From: JBGSMF01 sp964651475
Lineage (GTDB): Bacteria > Chloroflexota > Anaerolineae > Fen-1058
Direction: 5' to 3'
NCBI GenBank assembly: GCA_964651475.1
Contig: CAZYXV010000056.1
Location: 1-18,637, forward strand
DNA: 18,637 nt
Shown in pieces: positions 1 through 7,951 of this stretch. The notes below the pieces were generated by a model. That model had not been told where the DNA came from and searched no databases. It saw only the letters and a list, made by a program, of their open reading frames with translations. Made by a program: the position numbers and the translations under genes. The stretch's first letter is position 1, and each line of letters begins with the position of its first letter.

Positions 1-1
1 T

Positions 2-157
2 GCGCTGTCGGTTCTATCTGACATTTATGGGTCAGCTATGCGCTGTCGGTCAGCAGATAAGGATTTTGCTGGGTTGGCGCGGCGGATTCACGACGCCATT
101 GAGTCACAAGGGGAGCTGATGGGTCAACTTGTTCGCATCAATCGCCCTGCGCGGTAA
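2..157 (+). CDS. C-terminal fragment of an unidentified protein (5' end outside window)
   Basis: An open frame runs from the window edge to a TAA at 155-157 and encodes about 51 residues ending in QLVRINRPAR. The sequence is hydrophilic and looks like an amphipathic helical tail (LARRIHDAIESQGELMGQL). No family is recognised. It is called because the frame is open from the edge, ends cleanly before the ribosome site of the next gene, and has the same orientation as the genes that follow. Other frames in this stretch are also partly open, so the call is tentative. Confidence 0.4.
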   Translation, partial: ALSVLSDIYGSAMRCRSADKDFAGLARRIHDAIESQGELMGQLVRINRPAR

Positions 158-245
158 GAGGTGCTATTGAAACGGGTGATGTTTACGTTAGGTGGGCTTG
201 ATAAAACACGTGAACTTGTGATGACCACTTGGAATGGGGTAAAGT

Positions 246-1037
246 GTGCAAAGACTCGCACAGAATGGACTGGTTTATTATCAATTTGAGCACCTGGCGG
301 CGCAAAACATCACCCACGGCGTATTCACACGGCAGGGAGGTGTAAGCCCGGCGCCGTGGGCCAGTCTCAATCTCAGTCGTTCCACCGGCGACAGCGCCGA
401 AAACGTGGCCGAGAACAATGCGCGGATGTTGGCGGCGCTGGGCGTGAGGCGCGAGCAGACAGTGAGTGCGTGGCTGAATCACGGCGCGACGGTGGCAGTG
501 GTGAATGCCCAGCACCGCGGGGCGGCGCTCCGCGACGTGGACGCGCTGATCACCAACGAGCCGGGCGTGTTTCTTTCGATGCGTTTTGCCGATTGCGCGC
601 CCGTGGTGCTATACGATGAGCGGCAGGGCGCGCTGGGGCTGGCGCACGCCGGTTGGCCCGGTGTGGCGGCCAATATCGTGCTGGCGGCGCTGCGCGCCAT
701 GGAACGCGCCTATGGCAGCCGCCCAGCCGATGTATGGGCCGGCATTGGCCCGGCCATCCGCGTGTGTTGTTACCAGTTTGGCGCGGACCTGGCGCGCCAG
801 GTTGCCGCCGCCTGCCCGCCCGGCACTCTCGTCTGCGCGTCGCAGGCCGATGGAACTTGTCACCTTGATCTGATTGCGGCCATCACGTCGCAATTGCGCG
901 CGGCGGGCGTGCAGCGCGTTGTGGATTCCGGCCTGTGCACGGCGTGCCGCGTGGACGAGTGGTTTTCGCACCGCGTTGAGAAAAAGACCGGACGCTTTGG
1001 TGTGGTGATAGGTTTACATGCTGGCACAGACGCCTGA
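246..1037 (+). CDS. pgeF: PgeF/YfiH-type purine nucleoside phosphorylase (laccase-domain, 'polyphenol oxidase' family)
   Basis: This 263-residue protein has full family length. Family hallmarks are visible in order: THGVFTRQGGVS (about 23-34), NHG (H79), FADCAPVVLYD (C117), AHAGWPG (H134), GIGPAIRVCCYQFG (166-179) and a C-terminal CTAC...EWFSHR. H79, C117 and H134 match the metal or active-site His/Cys/His set. In the family these cytosolic enzymes act on purine nucleosides (adenosine phosphorolysis and deamination); the older name 'multicopper polyphenol oxidase' is probably misleading. The usual HAGWRG motif reads HAGWPG here. The start is GTG, six bases after GGGG. The end overlaps yggS by 20 bases, which implies translational coupling. 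The order yfiH-yggS-yggT is a known conserved bacterial cluster. Confidence 0.9.
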   Translation: MQRLAQNGLVYYQFEHLAAQNITHGVFTRQGGVSPAPWASLNLSRSTGDSAENVAENNARMLAALGVRREQTVSAWLNHGATVAVVNAQHRGAALRDVDALITNEPGVFLSMRFADCAPVVLYDERQGALGLAHAGWPGVAANIVLAALRAMERAYGSRPADVWAGIGPAIRVCCYQFGADLARQVAAACPPGTLVCASQADGTCHLDLIAAITSQLRAAGVQRVVDSGLCTACRVDEWFSHRVEKKTGRFGVVIGLHAGTDA

Positions 1038-1878
1038 CGCAGGACTTTATCTGGCCAATGCTGTGAGCCGCGTGATGGAGCGCATCGCGGCGGCAGCGCA
1101 CCGCGCCGGGCGCGACCCGGCGCGGGTGACATTGGTGGCCGTGACCAAAACCTTCCCCGCCGAGACGGTGGCGCTGGCATACCAGGCGGGCCTGCGCGAG
1201 TTTGGCGAAAATCGCGTCGAGGAAGCTGCGGAAAAAATCCCCCGGCTCAAATCTCTAATCTCCAATCCTTCGACTACGCTCAGGACAGGCCTCCAATCCT
1301 TCGACTACGCTCCCTGGCCTGGCTCCCAGAGCAGGCAGGACAGGCCTCCAATCCTTCGACTGCGCTCAGGACAAGCCTCCACTCCCCGCTTTCACATGAT
1401 CGGCCATTTGCAAAGCCGCAAGGCACGCCAGGCCGTGGCGTTGTTCGATCTCATCCACTCGGTGGATAGCGCCAGCCTGGCCCGCAAGTTGAGCCGCCTG
1501 TGCGAGGAGAGCGGGCGCGTGATGCCAGTTTTGCTCGAGTGCAACGTATCGGGCGAAGCCGCCAAGTACGGATTTGCGGCCAGCGCTTCCACCTTTTTTG
1601 CAGAGGTCGAGACGATTGTGGCTCTGCCGGGATTGCGCGTGCAAGGCCTGATGACCATGGCGCCCATTGTGAGCGACCCGGAGCAAGCGCGCCCCGTGTT
1701 TGCCGCGCTGCGCCGCCTGAGTGAGCAGTTGGCGGAACGCCTGGGCGCGGAGCATTTCGGGCAGCTTTCAATGGGTATGTCGGATGATTTTGAGGTAGCC
1801 GTCGAAGAAGGCGCGACCATTGTGCGCGTCGGCCGGGCGTTGTTTGGCGAACGTCACGACGAGCCGTTATATGGATGA
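1018..1878 (+). CDS. yggS: YggS/PROSC-family pyridoxal-phosphate homeostasis protein with a repeat-derived insertion
   Basis: This is a PLP-binding, single-domain TIM-barrel protein of the alanine racemase N-terminal fold. The family buffers vitamin B6 and affects amino-acid homeostasis. The PLP lysine is K44 in LVAVTKTFP. FGENRVEEAAEK, FHMIGHLQSRK (125-135), LMTMAP and SMGMSDDFEVAVEEGATIVRVGRALFG are all typical. At 286 residues it is longer than the usual 220-240. The surplus is residues 82-124, which lie just before the FHMIGHLQ strand and are encoded by three copies of a 31-base repeat (see the repeat entry). The frame stays open and every conserved block outside the insertion is intact, so the protein may still work with a surface loop added. 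It overlaps pgeF by 20 bases and is followed 8 bases later by yggT. Confidence 0.9.
   Translation: MLAQTPDAGLYLANAVSRVMERIAAAAHRAGRDPARVTLVAVTKTFPAETVALAYQAGLREFGENRVEEAAEKIPRLKSLISNPSTTLRTGLQSFDYAPWPGSQSRQDRPPILRLRSGQASTPRFHMIGHLQSRKARQAVALFDLIHSVDSASLARKLSRLCEESGRVMPVLLECNVSGEAAKYGFAASASTFFAEVETIVALPGLRVQGLMTMAPIVSDPEQARPVFAALRRLSEQLAERLGAEHFGQLSMGMSDDFEVAVEEGATIVRVGRALFGERHDEPLYG
1260..1381 (+). repeat. Three-copy 31-base dispersed-type repeat inside yggS
   Basis: Copy 1 (1260-1290) and copy 3 (1346-1376) are 31 bases each and start CTCCAATCCTTCGACT. They differ at two positions (TACGCT/TGCGCT and ACAGGC/ACAAGC). Copy 2 starts at 1291, matches through 1312, is interrupted by about 23 bases, and resumes with CAGGACAGGC at 1336-1345. 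A further CTCC begins at 1377. The unit has outer inverted ends (TCCT...AGGA), as in REP-like elements. Because 31 is not a multiple of 3 and the copies are offset, they are read as SNPSTTLRTG, LQSFDYAP and PPILRLRSGQAS, one in each frame, with no stop codon. Repeats of this look recur in Anaerolineae-like genomes; that is recollection, not a search. Confidence 0.9.
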
Positions 1879-1886
1879 GGTGAAGC

Positions 1887-2156
1887 ATGGTTAGTTTGCT
1901 GGCGTGGTTGATCAACACAGCGTTTTCTTTGTATTTTCTCGTCCTCATCGCGCGGGCGTTTTTGCCGCTGGTGGGAGCTGATCCCTACAATCCGGTTGTG
2001 GAATTTATCTATCGCATCACCGAACCAGTGCTGGCCCCGCTGCGGCGTTGGACCATCGTGGGCAACCTGGATCTTTCGCCGTTGGTGGTGTTGATCGGCT
2101 TGAGCGTGGTGCGGCAAATGATCTTGTGGCTGCTGTATTCGTTTACCTTTTCGTAA
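1887..2156 (+). CDS. yggT: YggT family integral membrane protein
   Basis: This is an 89-residue protein with two hydrophobic spans (about 4-28 and 66-87) around a conserved loop. The loop carries the family signature DPYNPVVEFIYRITEPVLAP (32-51), then RR and the NLDLSPLVVLI block. The family is widespread and sits in the cytoplasmic membrane; its role is poorly defined, with links to osmotic tolerance and to the division or cell-envelope gene cluster. ATG follows a GAGG box by six bases. It starts 8 bases after yggS and ends 11 bases before the next gene, so it is co-transcribed. Length and topology are normal for the family. Confidence 0.88.
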   Translation: MVSLLAWLINTAFSLYFLVLIARAFLPLVGADPYNPVVEFIYRITEPVLAPLRRWTIVGNLDLSPLVVLIGLSVVRQMILWLLYSFTFS

Positions 2157-2167
2157 AGTGAAAGACA

Positions 2168-3022
2168 ATGTCCGCACTAGATTTTTTGCTTTCAACTCAA
2201 AACGCCGATGGCGGCTGGGGCTATAGCGCCGGGCAAAACTCTATGCTCGAGCCGACGGCGGCGGTGTTGTTGGCATGGCAGCGCCTCGAAAGCGAGGCGC
2301 GCGACCGCGCGCTCGAATGGGTGCGCGCTGCGCAGCATCCCGATGGCGGCTGGGGCATTAGCCGCCAGGATGACGAAAGCACGTGGCAGACGGCGTGGGC
2401 CGTGTGGGCGGTGGCGCGGGCGAGCGCCGCGGATGACCCTCTCTCCATACGCGGCGCCGAATGGCTGCTGAATCTCGACATCTTGCCGCTGGGCGACGAC
2501 CAGATGCAAAAAGAGTTTAAGAAAAAATACGCCATAGACTCAACCCTGCGCGGCTGGCCCTGGCTGCCCGGCGAAATGACGTGGACCGAGCCGACGGCGC
2601 TGGCGATGCTGGCGCTGGAATCCGTGCCAACCACGCCCGCCATCACAAGCCGCTTGAACGAAGCCGTGAGCTATCTTCAGGACCGCCGCTGCCAGGTGGG
2701 CGGTTGGAACGTCGGCGCGCCGTTCATGCTGGGAGCGGCCATGCCCCCCCGCGCCAATCCCACCGCCTGGGCCTTGCTGGCCCTGGCCGGCGTTGCGCCG
2801 GCGACCGTCCGCCCTGAAGACGTGCTGGCCATGCGCGCCGAGATGCGGCGCGACGGCGGCGCGCCGGCCTGGGCGTGGGGAGTGGTGGCGCTGGATGCGC
2901 TTGGTCAAGATAACACCGAAGCGCGCGCGCATCTGAAATCCGTGCAAGCGCCGGACGGAAGCTGGGATCGCAATCCATATCACACGGCTGTGGCAATGAT
3001 GGCGCTGAAAGAGGATGGATGA
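2168..3022 (+). CDS. Prenyltransferase/squalene-oxidase (QW) repeat protein
   Basis: This 284-residue protein is made almost wholly of terpenoid-cyclase-type alpha/alpha-barrel repeats. QNADGGWGYS...EPTAAVLLA is at about 11-36 and QHPDGGWGIS...STWQTAWAVWA at 56-81. GWPWLPGEMTWTEPTALAMLAL lies around residue 135, QVGGWNVG...NPTAWALLAL around 178-206, and QAPDGSWDRNPYHTAVAMMAL at the end. Squalene-hopene cyclases are about 600 residues long with a DXDD acid motif. This protein is much shorter and shows no DXDD, so it is not a hopene cyclase. No signal peptide is evident. The role is unknown; the fold also occurs in protein-prenyltransferase beta subunits and in uncharacterised repeat proteins. 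It ends 3 bases before the DUF362 gene, so the two products probably work together. Confidence 0.75.
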   Translation: MSALDFLLSTQNADGGWGYSAGQNSMLEPTAAVLLAWQRLESEARDRALEWVRAAQHPDGGWGISRQDDESTWQTAWAVWAVARASAADDPLSIRGAEWLLNLDILPLGDDQMQKEFKKKYAIDSTLRGWPWLPGEMTWTEPTALAMLALESVPTTPAITSRLNEAVSYLQDRRCQVGGWNVGAPFMLGAAMPPRANPTAWALLALAGVAPATVRPEDVLAMRAEMRRDGGAPAWAWGVVALDALGQDNTEARAHLKSVQAPDGSWDRNPYHTAVAMMALKEDG

Positions 3023-3025
3023 GTA

Positions 3026-4045
3026 ATGGATAAAAAGCTGTTGACGCGGCGCGCCTTTTTGCGCCTGGCGGCCCTGGCCACTATCGGCGCGGGAGCGGCC
3101 ATCATCCATCGAGCCACGTCGCCGGTGGGGCCGGTGACGTATATGCGCTGGCTGCTTCGCGGGCAAATCCGGCAATTGACTGGCGCGCCGGCCATCGTCG
3201 CGCTGGACGAGTGCCCGGCGTATGACCAGGATATTCTAAGATGTTTGCGCGGCTTGTGGGGCCAAGCCGATATGCCCGACGTGCGCGGCAAGCGGGTGCT
3301 GGTCAAGCCGAACATGATTGATTTGGTCGAAGGCCATCCCACTACCACCGCGCCGGAAGTGGTGGGCGCGGTGATAGATTTGCTGGCCGAGTCGGGCGCG
3401 GGTGAGATCATCGTGGGCGAAGGGCCGGGCTTTAGGCGCGACGCCTGGTCCATTGTGCAGGGCATTGGGCTGGCGCAAGTGCTGGACGCGCGGGGCGTGC
3501 CTTTTGTGGATTTGAATTACGATGACCCCGCTCCCGTGCCGGTCAAGGATGGCTGGCTCCGCCGCTCGCCGGAACTGTGGCTGCCGCGCCGCGTGCGCGA
3601 GGCGGATCTAATCGTGTCGGTGCCCAAGCTGAAAACGCACCACTGGGCCGGCGTGACCCTGAGCGTCAAGAACTTGTTTGGCGTGGTGCCGGGCGTTCGC
3701 TACGGCTGGCCTAAAAACATGCTGCACGTCAACGGCTTTTGGCCGAGCATCGCGGGCGTTTACCTGAGCGTGCCGCCTGTTGTGGCGGTAGTGGATGGCA
3801 TTGTGGGCATGGAAGGCGACGGCCCCTTGTTTGGCGCGCCGGTGCAGCACGGGATGCTGGCAGTGGGCCGGGACCCGGTGGCAGTGGACGTGGTGTGCAC
3901 GCAATTGATGGGTTTTTCGGTTCAAGAGGTGCACCTGGCGCTGCTAGAGTGGGCCGGCGTAGGGCAATCTACACGCATCGAGATGCGCGGCGTGGCGCGC
4001 GAGCATTTTCAGCGCCAATATCAACACCCGCCCGTCGCTTCGTAA
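3026..4045 (+). CDS. DUF362 domain protein with Tat-type signal
   Basis: The N-terminus (TRRAFLRLAALATIGAGAA, about 7-25) is a twin-arginine (R8 R9) export signal, suggesting an extracytoplasmic, folded and possibly cofactor-carrying protein. The rest (about 80-310) fits the DUF362 domain: VLVKPNMID, HPTTTAPEVVGAVIDLL, IIVGEGPG, LIVSVPKLKTHHWAGVTLSVKNLFG, VVAVVDGIVGMEGDGPLFG and GRDPVAVDVVCTQLMG. DUF362 proteins are often iron-sulfur proteins, but no ferredoxin CxxCxxC cluster is visible here, so this is the domain alone. Its substrate is unknown. ATG follows GAGG by about ten bases and the gene lies 3 bases behind the QW-repeat gene. It is the last gene of the plus-strand unit and faces a convergent glycosyltransferase gene. 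Confidence 0.85.
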   Translation: MDKKLLTRRAFLRLAALATIGAGAAIIHRATSPVGPVTYMRWLLRGQIRQLTGAPAIVALDECPAYDQDILRCLRGLWGQADMPDVRGKRVLVKPNMIDLVEGHPTTTAPEVVGAVIDLLAESGAGEIIVGEGPGFRRDAWSIVQGIGLAQVLDARGVPFVDLNYDDPAPVPVKDGWLRRSPELWLPRRVREADLIVSVPKLKTHHWAGVTLSVKNLFGVVPGVRYGWPKNMLHVNGFWPSIAGVYLSVPPVVAVVDGIVGMEGDGPLFGAPVQHGMLAVGRDPVAVDVVCTQLMGFSVQEVHLALLEWAGVGQSTRIEMRGVAREHFQRQYQHPPVAS

Positions 4046-4071
4046 CATTACAGCGCAATGTTCCGCTCCAG

Positions 4072-4136
4072 CCGCCGTCCCGGCGGTGTTGGGGCGCGCT
4101 GGGGAACCCAGCTCAGGCCGCTGTCTTCGGCGGCCT
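4072..4136. terminator. Two GC-rich hairpins between convergent genes
   Basis: In the 134-base gap between the convergent stops, hairpin 1 pairs CCGCCG (4072-4077) with CGGCGG (4081-4086) around a 3-base loop. Hairpin 2 pairs AGGCCGC (4115-4121) with GCGGCCT (4130-4136) around an 8-base loop. Neither has a T-run, so these are not classic intrinsic terminators. The position suggests they could slow or end transcription from both sides. This is inference. Confidence 0.3.
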
Positions 4137-4179
4137 CCACGCACTGGGGACGGCGCGTGGAGCGTCTCTTCAATGGCTG

Positions 4180-5397
4180 TTAGGGAACCCAGCCCTCGAT
4201 CACGTATTGGAGCAGCAAGAAAAGCATCCCCAGCAACCCCCCACCTACCGCCGCGAGCCTCATCCACCCGCGGCGCAGCAAGGGCGCCAGGCCGATGAAC
4301 ACCGGAAAGGCCAGCAGCAAGTGGCGCGGCAACCCCAGGTAGGGGAAACGCATGCCGGTGTGATAGCCAAAACTCACCAGTGTGATAGCGACCGAATAAA
4401 TGCGGTAGCAGGCGCGCATGCGGCCCCACGCCAGGACGAGCATTACCACAAATCCCCCGCCCAAGATCAAGTCAATGGCCAGGCTATATTCAGGCGCGCG
4501 CCACATCTTGACGAGCGCCAGCCACAAGGCTCGCCAGGTAAAGGTCTGAACGGGCACCACCTTGCTCGCGCTCGGCGAAATCAGCAAGGAATACGTGAGC
4601 GAGTGCAGGCTGCCCAGATTGGCCTGTACATCTCCCAACGCCACAGCGCGATATACCAGCCAGACCATCAATCCGGCGGGGATGAGGCTTAGGGCCAGCC
4701 AGTCTCGCCACGCGGCCAGGCCGCGCCGCCATTGCCGCCCCGAGGCTTCCCACACTTCCCACGCCAGCGGCAGCGCCAGAAAGAGGCCTTGTTGGCGCGT
4801 GAGCGTGGCCAATCCTCCCGCCAGTCCTGCCAGCCACCACCGTCGCTTGCGCGCCCACCACAAGCACAGCACGCTCCACAGCAAAAAAAGCCCTTCGGTA
4901 TAAGGCGTGAACAAGATAAAGGCCACGGGCGAAAAGAGCAGCAACAAGGTGCTGACGCGCGCCATCTCGGCATCCAGGTCAAGCCGGGCCAGGCGCTCAA
5001 AAACCAGCAGCAATGCGATTGAGGCCAGCGCGCTTACAATCAACAAGCCAATCATGGGCTGGCCGGTGAGCCGGCCCAGCGGCGTCGCCAGCCACGCATA
5101 GAGGGGGTGAAATTGAGCCGTGCCGTCGTCGGCGCGATAGCCGCGCGCCACCGTCAACACGTAATACACGGCGTCTCGGCGTTCCCACGGCGCAAGCAGC
5201 ACGCGCTCTAGCCACGCGCCCAACGGCGTTGAGGGCGGCCACAGCGGGATGGCTTGCTCGATGGACGTCATGGGGCGCAGCGGCGAGATAATCGCTGCCC
5301 ATACACATGTGAGGATGCGCAAGATCAGCCACAGCCCCAGCATCTCCCCATCGGACCTGGCAAGGGAGAAACGTGGCCGAGATTGGGAGGCTTGCAC
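4180..5397 (-). CDS. PIG-V-like GT-C membrane glycosyltransferase (mannosyltransferase family)
   Basis: This is a multi-span membrane protein of about 405 residues. After the first span (GLWLILRILTCVWAA), an outward loop carries WERRDAVYYVLTVARGY and then FHPLYAWLATPLGRL, which resembles the WDxxWY...FxPLYP pattern of PIG-V-type lipid-linked mannosyltransferases. D75 is the likely catalytic acid. Further family-like blocks are FSPVAFILFTPYTEGLFLLW and WWLAGLAGGLATLTRQQGLFLALPLAWE. It probably moves a sugar from a polyprenyl-phosphate donor on the outer membrane face; donor and acceptor are unknown. The frame is open upstream to 5481, but that would overlap the NTPase gene by 74 bases. GTG at 5397 has TGAGG eight bases before it and is preferred; ATG at 5343 is the alternative. 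It is last in the minus-strand regulator unit. Confidence 0.75.
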   Translation of the reverse strand: MQASQSRPRFSLARSDGEMLGLWLILRILTCVWAAIISPLRPMTSIEQAIPLWPPSTPLGAWLERVLLAPWERRDAVYYVLTVARGYRADDGTAQFHPLYAWLATPLGRLTGQPMIGLLIVSALASIALLLVFERLARLDLDAEMARVSTLLLLFSPVAFILFTPYTEGLFLLWSVLCLWWARKRRWWLAGLAGGLATLTRQQGLFLALPLAWEVWEASGRQWRRGLAAWRDWLALSLIPAGLMVWLVYRAVALGDVQANLGSLHSLTYSLLISPSASKVVPVQTFTWRALWLALVKMWRAPEYSLAIDLILGGGFVVMLVLAWGRMRACYRIYSVAITLVSFGYHTGMRFPYLGLPRHLLLAFPVFIGLAPLLRRGWMRLAAVGGGLLGMLFLLLQYVIEGWVP

Positions 5398-5407
5398 GCC
5401 GGCGGCC

Positions 5408-7951
5408 TCAGGCGGGGATGTGTTCGCCGGTGCGCGCGCCGAGTTCGGCCAAGGCGCGCCAGGCTTCGGTTTGAATGGCAACGTCGGACTCGCTCAAAGC
5501 CTGGCGCAGCGGCCCAATGGCCTCGGCGTTTCCGATGCGCGCCAGGGTACGGATGGTAGCCAGTTTGGCGCGCGCATCGCCTTCGGAGAGGGCCTTGAGC
5601 AAAACGGGCATGGCCAGGTGCGCCGAGGCGGCCACGCTCATCCCGCGCGTGGCCGCCCATTCGATGAGCCATCCCTGGTCCTGCAATTTGATGGGGGACA
5701 AATCAAGCTCCGCCCCTGTAGCGGATTCTTGCGCCAGGCGCAGCGCGTCGGTGGCGGCCGAGCGCACAGCCCATTGCGAGTCGTTTTGTTCCACCTGCCC
5801 CAGCAACTCGACGGCCCACGGTTCGCCGATCTGGCGCAGCCCAAAGGTGGCCGCCCGGCGCACGAGCACGTCTTCTTCTTGCATGGCATCGCGCAAGATG
5901 GCTTTGCCTTTGTCGCCTTGATGGACGAGCGCCTCTGCCGCGGCCTGCCGCATGGTTTCGTCGGCCTGGAGCAAGATGTCTATCAACGTCTCGAGCGCCG
6001 TCTCGGCGGGAATGGCGCCGATGGCGTGGATGGCCGCTTCGCGCACCGACGGGTCGGGGTCTTGCAAAGCTTTGACCAGGATAGTCAAGTCGGCCTCTCG
6101 TCCCATAATGCCCAGGCCGCGTATGGCCTGCGCGCGCTGGATAGGGTCGGGGTTGGCCAGGGCTTTTTTGAACAAGAAAGGCAAGCCTTTATCTTGCGTA
6201 GAGATCAGTCCAAGCAGAGCGCGTTCGCGCAAGACGGCCAATTGATTGGGCTGCATCCACACCCGCGCCACCTCGCCCAGCACGCGCCCACGCCAGGCCG
6301 CCTCGGGCGGGGCCGCTGCGGCCCACGTGATCGTCGTCCACAGGCGCGTCCGGAACAAATCGTCTTTTTGACTCAAATAGGCTTCGATCAGCCGTGTAAA
6401 ATCGAGCATCCCGGCGCAAAATTCAAACAGGTCGGCCCACGCCGCAAAACGGAGAGGGGCGTTCAATAGTTCGGCCAGGGCAGCCAGGTCTTTGTGTTGA
6501 ACGATGTGCCAGGCAGCCAGGTAGCATTGCACGCGGCGATGGCAAAATGCATAGTCATTTCCGCGCGCCGCCAGCAGCTCGCTCTTGACGAGCGCATCAA
6601 TGGTTTCAGAAACACTCTTGGGCAGCTTGCCGGAAGGAGCGGACGGTGTTGGGACAGACTCGGTGGGAACAGGTTCCTGGGCGCTTTCTGGCTTGGGCAC
6701 AAGTTCGGCGATGATTTGTTCGAGTTCAGCGCGCGTGGCCAGCGTGCGCCCCTCTTTAATCAGTTTGGTTGCCAACCGTCCCAGGGCGCTGCGGCTTAGC
6801 AGGGGCGAGAGCGGGCTTTGACCAGTTAGCTCTCCGAGAACGTGCTCTACTGCCTGGTCGTACAGCACACTGGGTGAGCGGGGCGCCGCGCCGCTTTTTT
6901 GCCACACGAGCGCGGCCAAAGACAAATCAATCGGCAGCGGCGCGAGGCCCGGCAGGGGCTTGAGCGCATCGGCGAGGCGCGCCACGTCTTCAGGCCCACA
7001 TTGAATCAGTTTGATCCAGCGCCGCGCCAGTTCGCTCGTCTCGGCCACATCCCATTCTGTGAGCGGCAGCGCGGCGAAACCGGCCTCGGTCAGTTTCCCG
7101 TACCCGCGCGTGGGCGCAGCCACTACGTAACGCGGCTCAGGATAGCGTTCGACCAGCTGGCTTATCCACGTCATGGCTTGCTGCTGTTCCAGGTCGCCCA
7201 GCTCATCCAGGCCATCTATCAAGATCACGGCCTGGTTGCTTTGCAGCCAGCGGCGCACCAGGTTGCCAATGTTCCGTGCGATGAGCGCCGAGCTATGGCT
7301 GGCGACGTTGGCGACGAGCCACGCGGCCGTATCGTCTGGCGCTTTGGCAGGGGAGGGCGGGTTGCCGGCTGCATCGGGCTGCGCGAGGCTCCGTGAAAAT
7401 TCTCGGCTCAGTTCAATCAGATGAATATATATGGGGATATGTCTTTGATCGGGGTCGTACGTCCCCTGGATGTTTTGCGCCGTAAAGGTGCGGGCCAGGT
7501 GAACGAGTATCGCTGTCCGTCCAGAGCCGGTTCGACCCGCTACGAGCAAGCGCCTGGCGGCCTGCCACACGGAGCCAAGTATGACGTGCGAGGCCGGATG
7601 TGAGCTTGCCTGGACCAGGGAAGGGCGCGGAAGCGGCGCCACAAAGCGGGGCGCGACGTACAGGGTCTCAAGCGGGACCAGGCGCGGCAGCACCTCAAAC
7701 GCCGGCAGAGTGCTCAGTAAGCCATCGTAATAGCGCGTTTCCAGCCCGGCCGTCAGCTTGTCGAGTTGTTGCCTGATGGCGGCGCTGGCCGCCTGCCAGG
7801 CTTGCCCAATAACCGCGCGATACCAGTAGAGCACTATCGCCAGCGCAGCAGTAATCGCCGCGCCAATCAGCGCCGATAACAGATCAAACGTCCAGCCTTG
7901 GGCGGCAGGGGCGCGCACCAACACGTTCGGGGTCCAGATCAGGGCATTCAC
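5408..7951 (-). CDS. Membrane-anchored NACHT-like NTPase with C-terminal HEAT repeats
   Basis: This is an 847-residue protein. One membrane span is seen at about 22-45 (SALIGAAITAALAIVLYWY). A P-loop region follows with GRTGSGRT at 139-146, then Walker B AVILIDGLDELGD at 241-253 in the NACHT style (DGLDE), and YVVAAPTRGYG at about 275-284 where NACHT proteins have their sensor motif. About 420-450 is a proline-rich linker. From about 575 to the end are HEAT-type repeats (for example DPIQRAQAIRGLGIMG, DPSVREAAIHAIGAI, DVLVRRAATFGLRQIG). The Walker A lysine is Arg145 (codon CGG, 7519-7517), which should weaken ATP binding or hydrolysis. Such proteins are usually signal-responsive scaffolds; here the ligand is unknown. 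The GTG start overlaps the stop of the response regulator gene by four bases (GTGA), a sign of translational coupling. Confidence 0.8.
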   Translation of the reverse strand: MNALIWTPNVLVRAPAAQGWTFDLLSALIGAAITAALAIVLYWYRAVIGQAWQAASAAIRQQLDKLTAGLETRYYDGLLSTLPAFEVLPRLVPLETLYVAPRFVAPLPRPSLVQASSHPASHVILGSVWQAARRLLVAGRTGSGRTAILVHLARTFTAQNIQGTYDPDQRHIPIYIHLIELSREFSRSLAQPDAAGNPPSPAKAPDDTAAWLVANVASHSSALIARNIGNLVRRWLQSNQAVILIDGLDELGDLEQQQAMTWISQLVERYPEPRYVVAAPTRGYGKLTEAGFAALPLTEWDVAETSELARRWIKLIQCGPEDVARLADALKPLPGLAPLPIDLSLAALVWQKSGAAPRSPSVLYDQAVEHVLGELTGQSPLSPLLSRSALGRLATKLIKEGRTLATRAELEQIIAELVPKPESAQEPVPTESVPTPSAPSGKLPKSVSETIDALVKSELLAARGNDYAFCHRRVQCYLAAWHIVQHKDLAALAELLNAPLRFAAWADLFEFCAGMLDFTRLIEAYLSQKDDLFRTRLWTTITWAAAAPPEAAWRGRVLGEVARVWMQPNQLAVLRERALLGLISTQDKGLPFLFKKALANPDPIQRAQAIRGLGIMGREADLTILVKALQDPDPSVREAAIHAIGAIPAETALETLIDILLQADETMRQAAAEALVHQGDKGKAILRDAMQEEDVLVRRAATFGLRQIGEPWAVELLGQVEQNDSQWAVRSAATDALRLAQESATGAELDLSPIKLQDQGWLIEWAATRGMSVAASAHLAMPVLLKALSEGDARAKLATIRTLARIGNAEAIGPLRQALSESDVAIQTEAWRALAELGARTGEHIPA

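Noticed and set aside
187..193. GTTAGGT core-like motif before pgeF as another attC
   Set aside because: Only the 7-base core is present; no partner core or paired arms were found around it, so it is taken as chance.
1260..1381. 31-base units in yggS as a CRISPR array
   Set aside because: The units are directly adjacent with no uniform spacers, lie inside a conserved coding frame, and there are no cas genes.
3739..4692. Long plus-strand open frame of 317 codons spanning the DUF362 end and the glycosyltransferase gene
   Set aside because: Low-complexity Arg/Gly/Gln-rich translation with no motifs; it shadows two genes with clear family signatures on their own frames.
4180..5481. Glycosyltransferase start at 5481
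   Set aside because: It would overlap the NACHT-HEAT gene by 74 bases, and the added N-terminus is low-complexity; GTG at 5397 has a proper TGAGG box.
5249..6469. Plus-strand open frame of 406 codons opposite the NACHT-HEAT gene
   Set aside because: Antisense shadow in GC-rich DNA; the minus-strand frame has HEAT repeats and continues into a complete NTPase.
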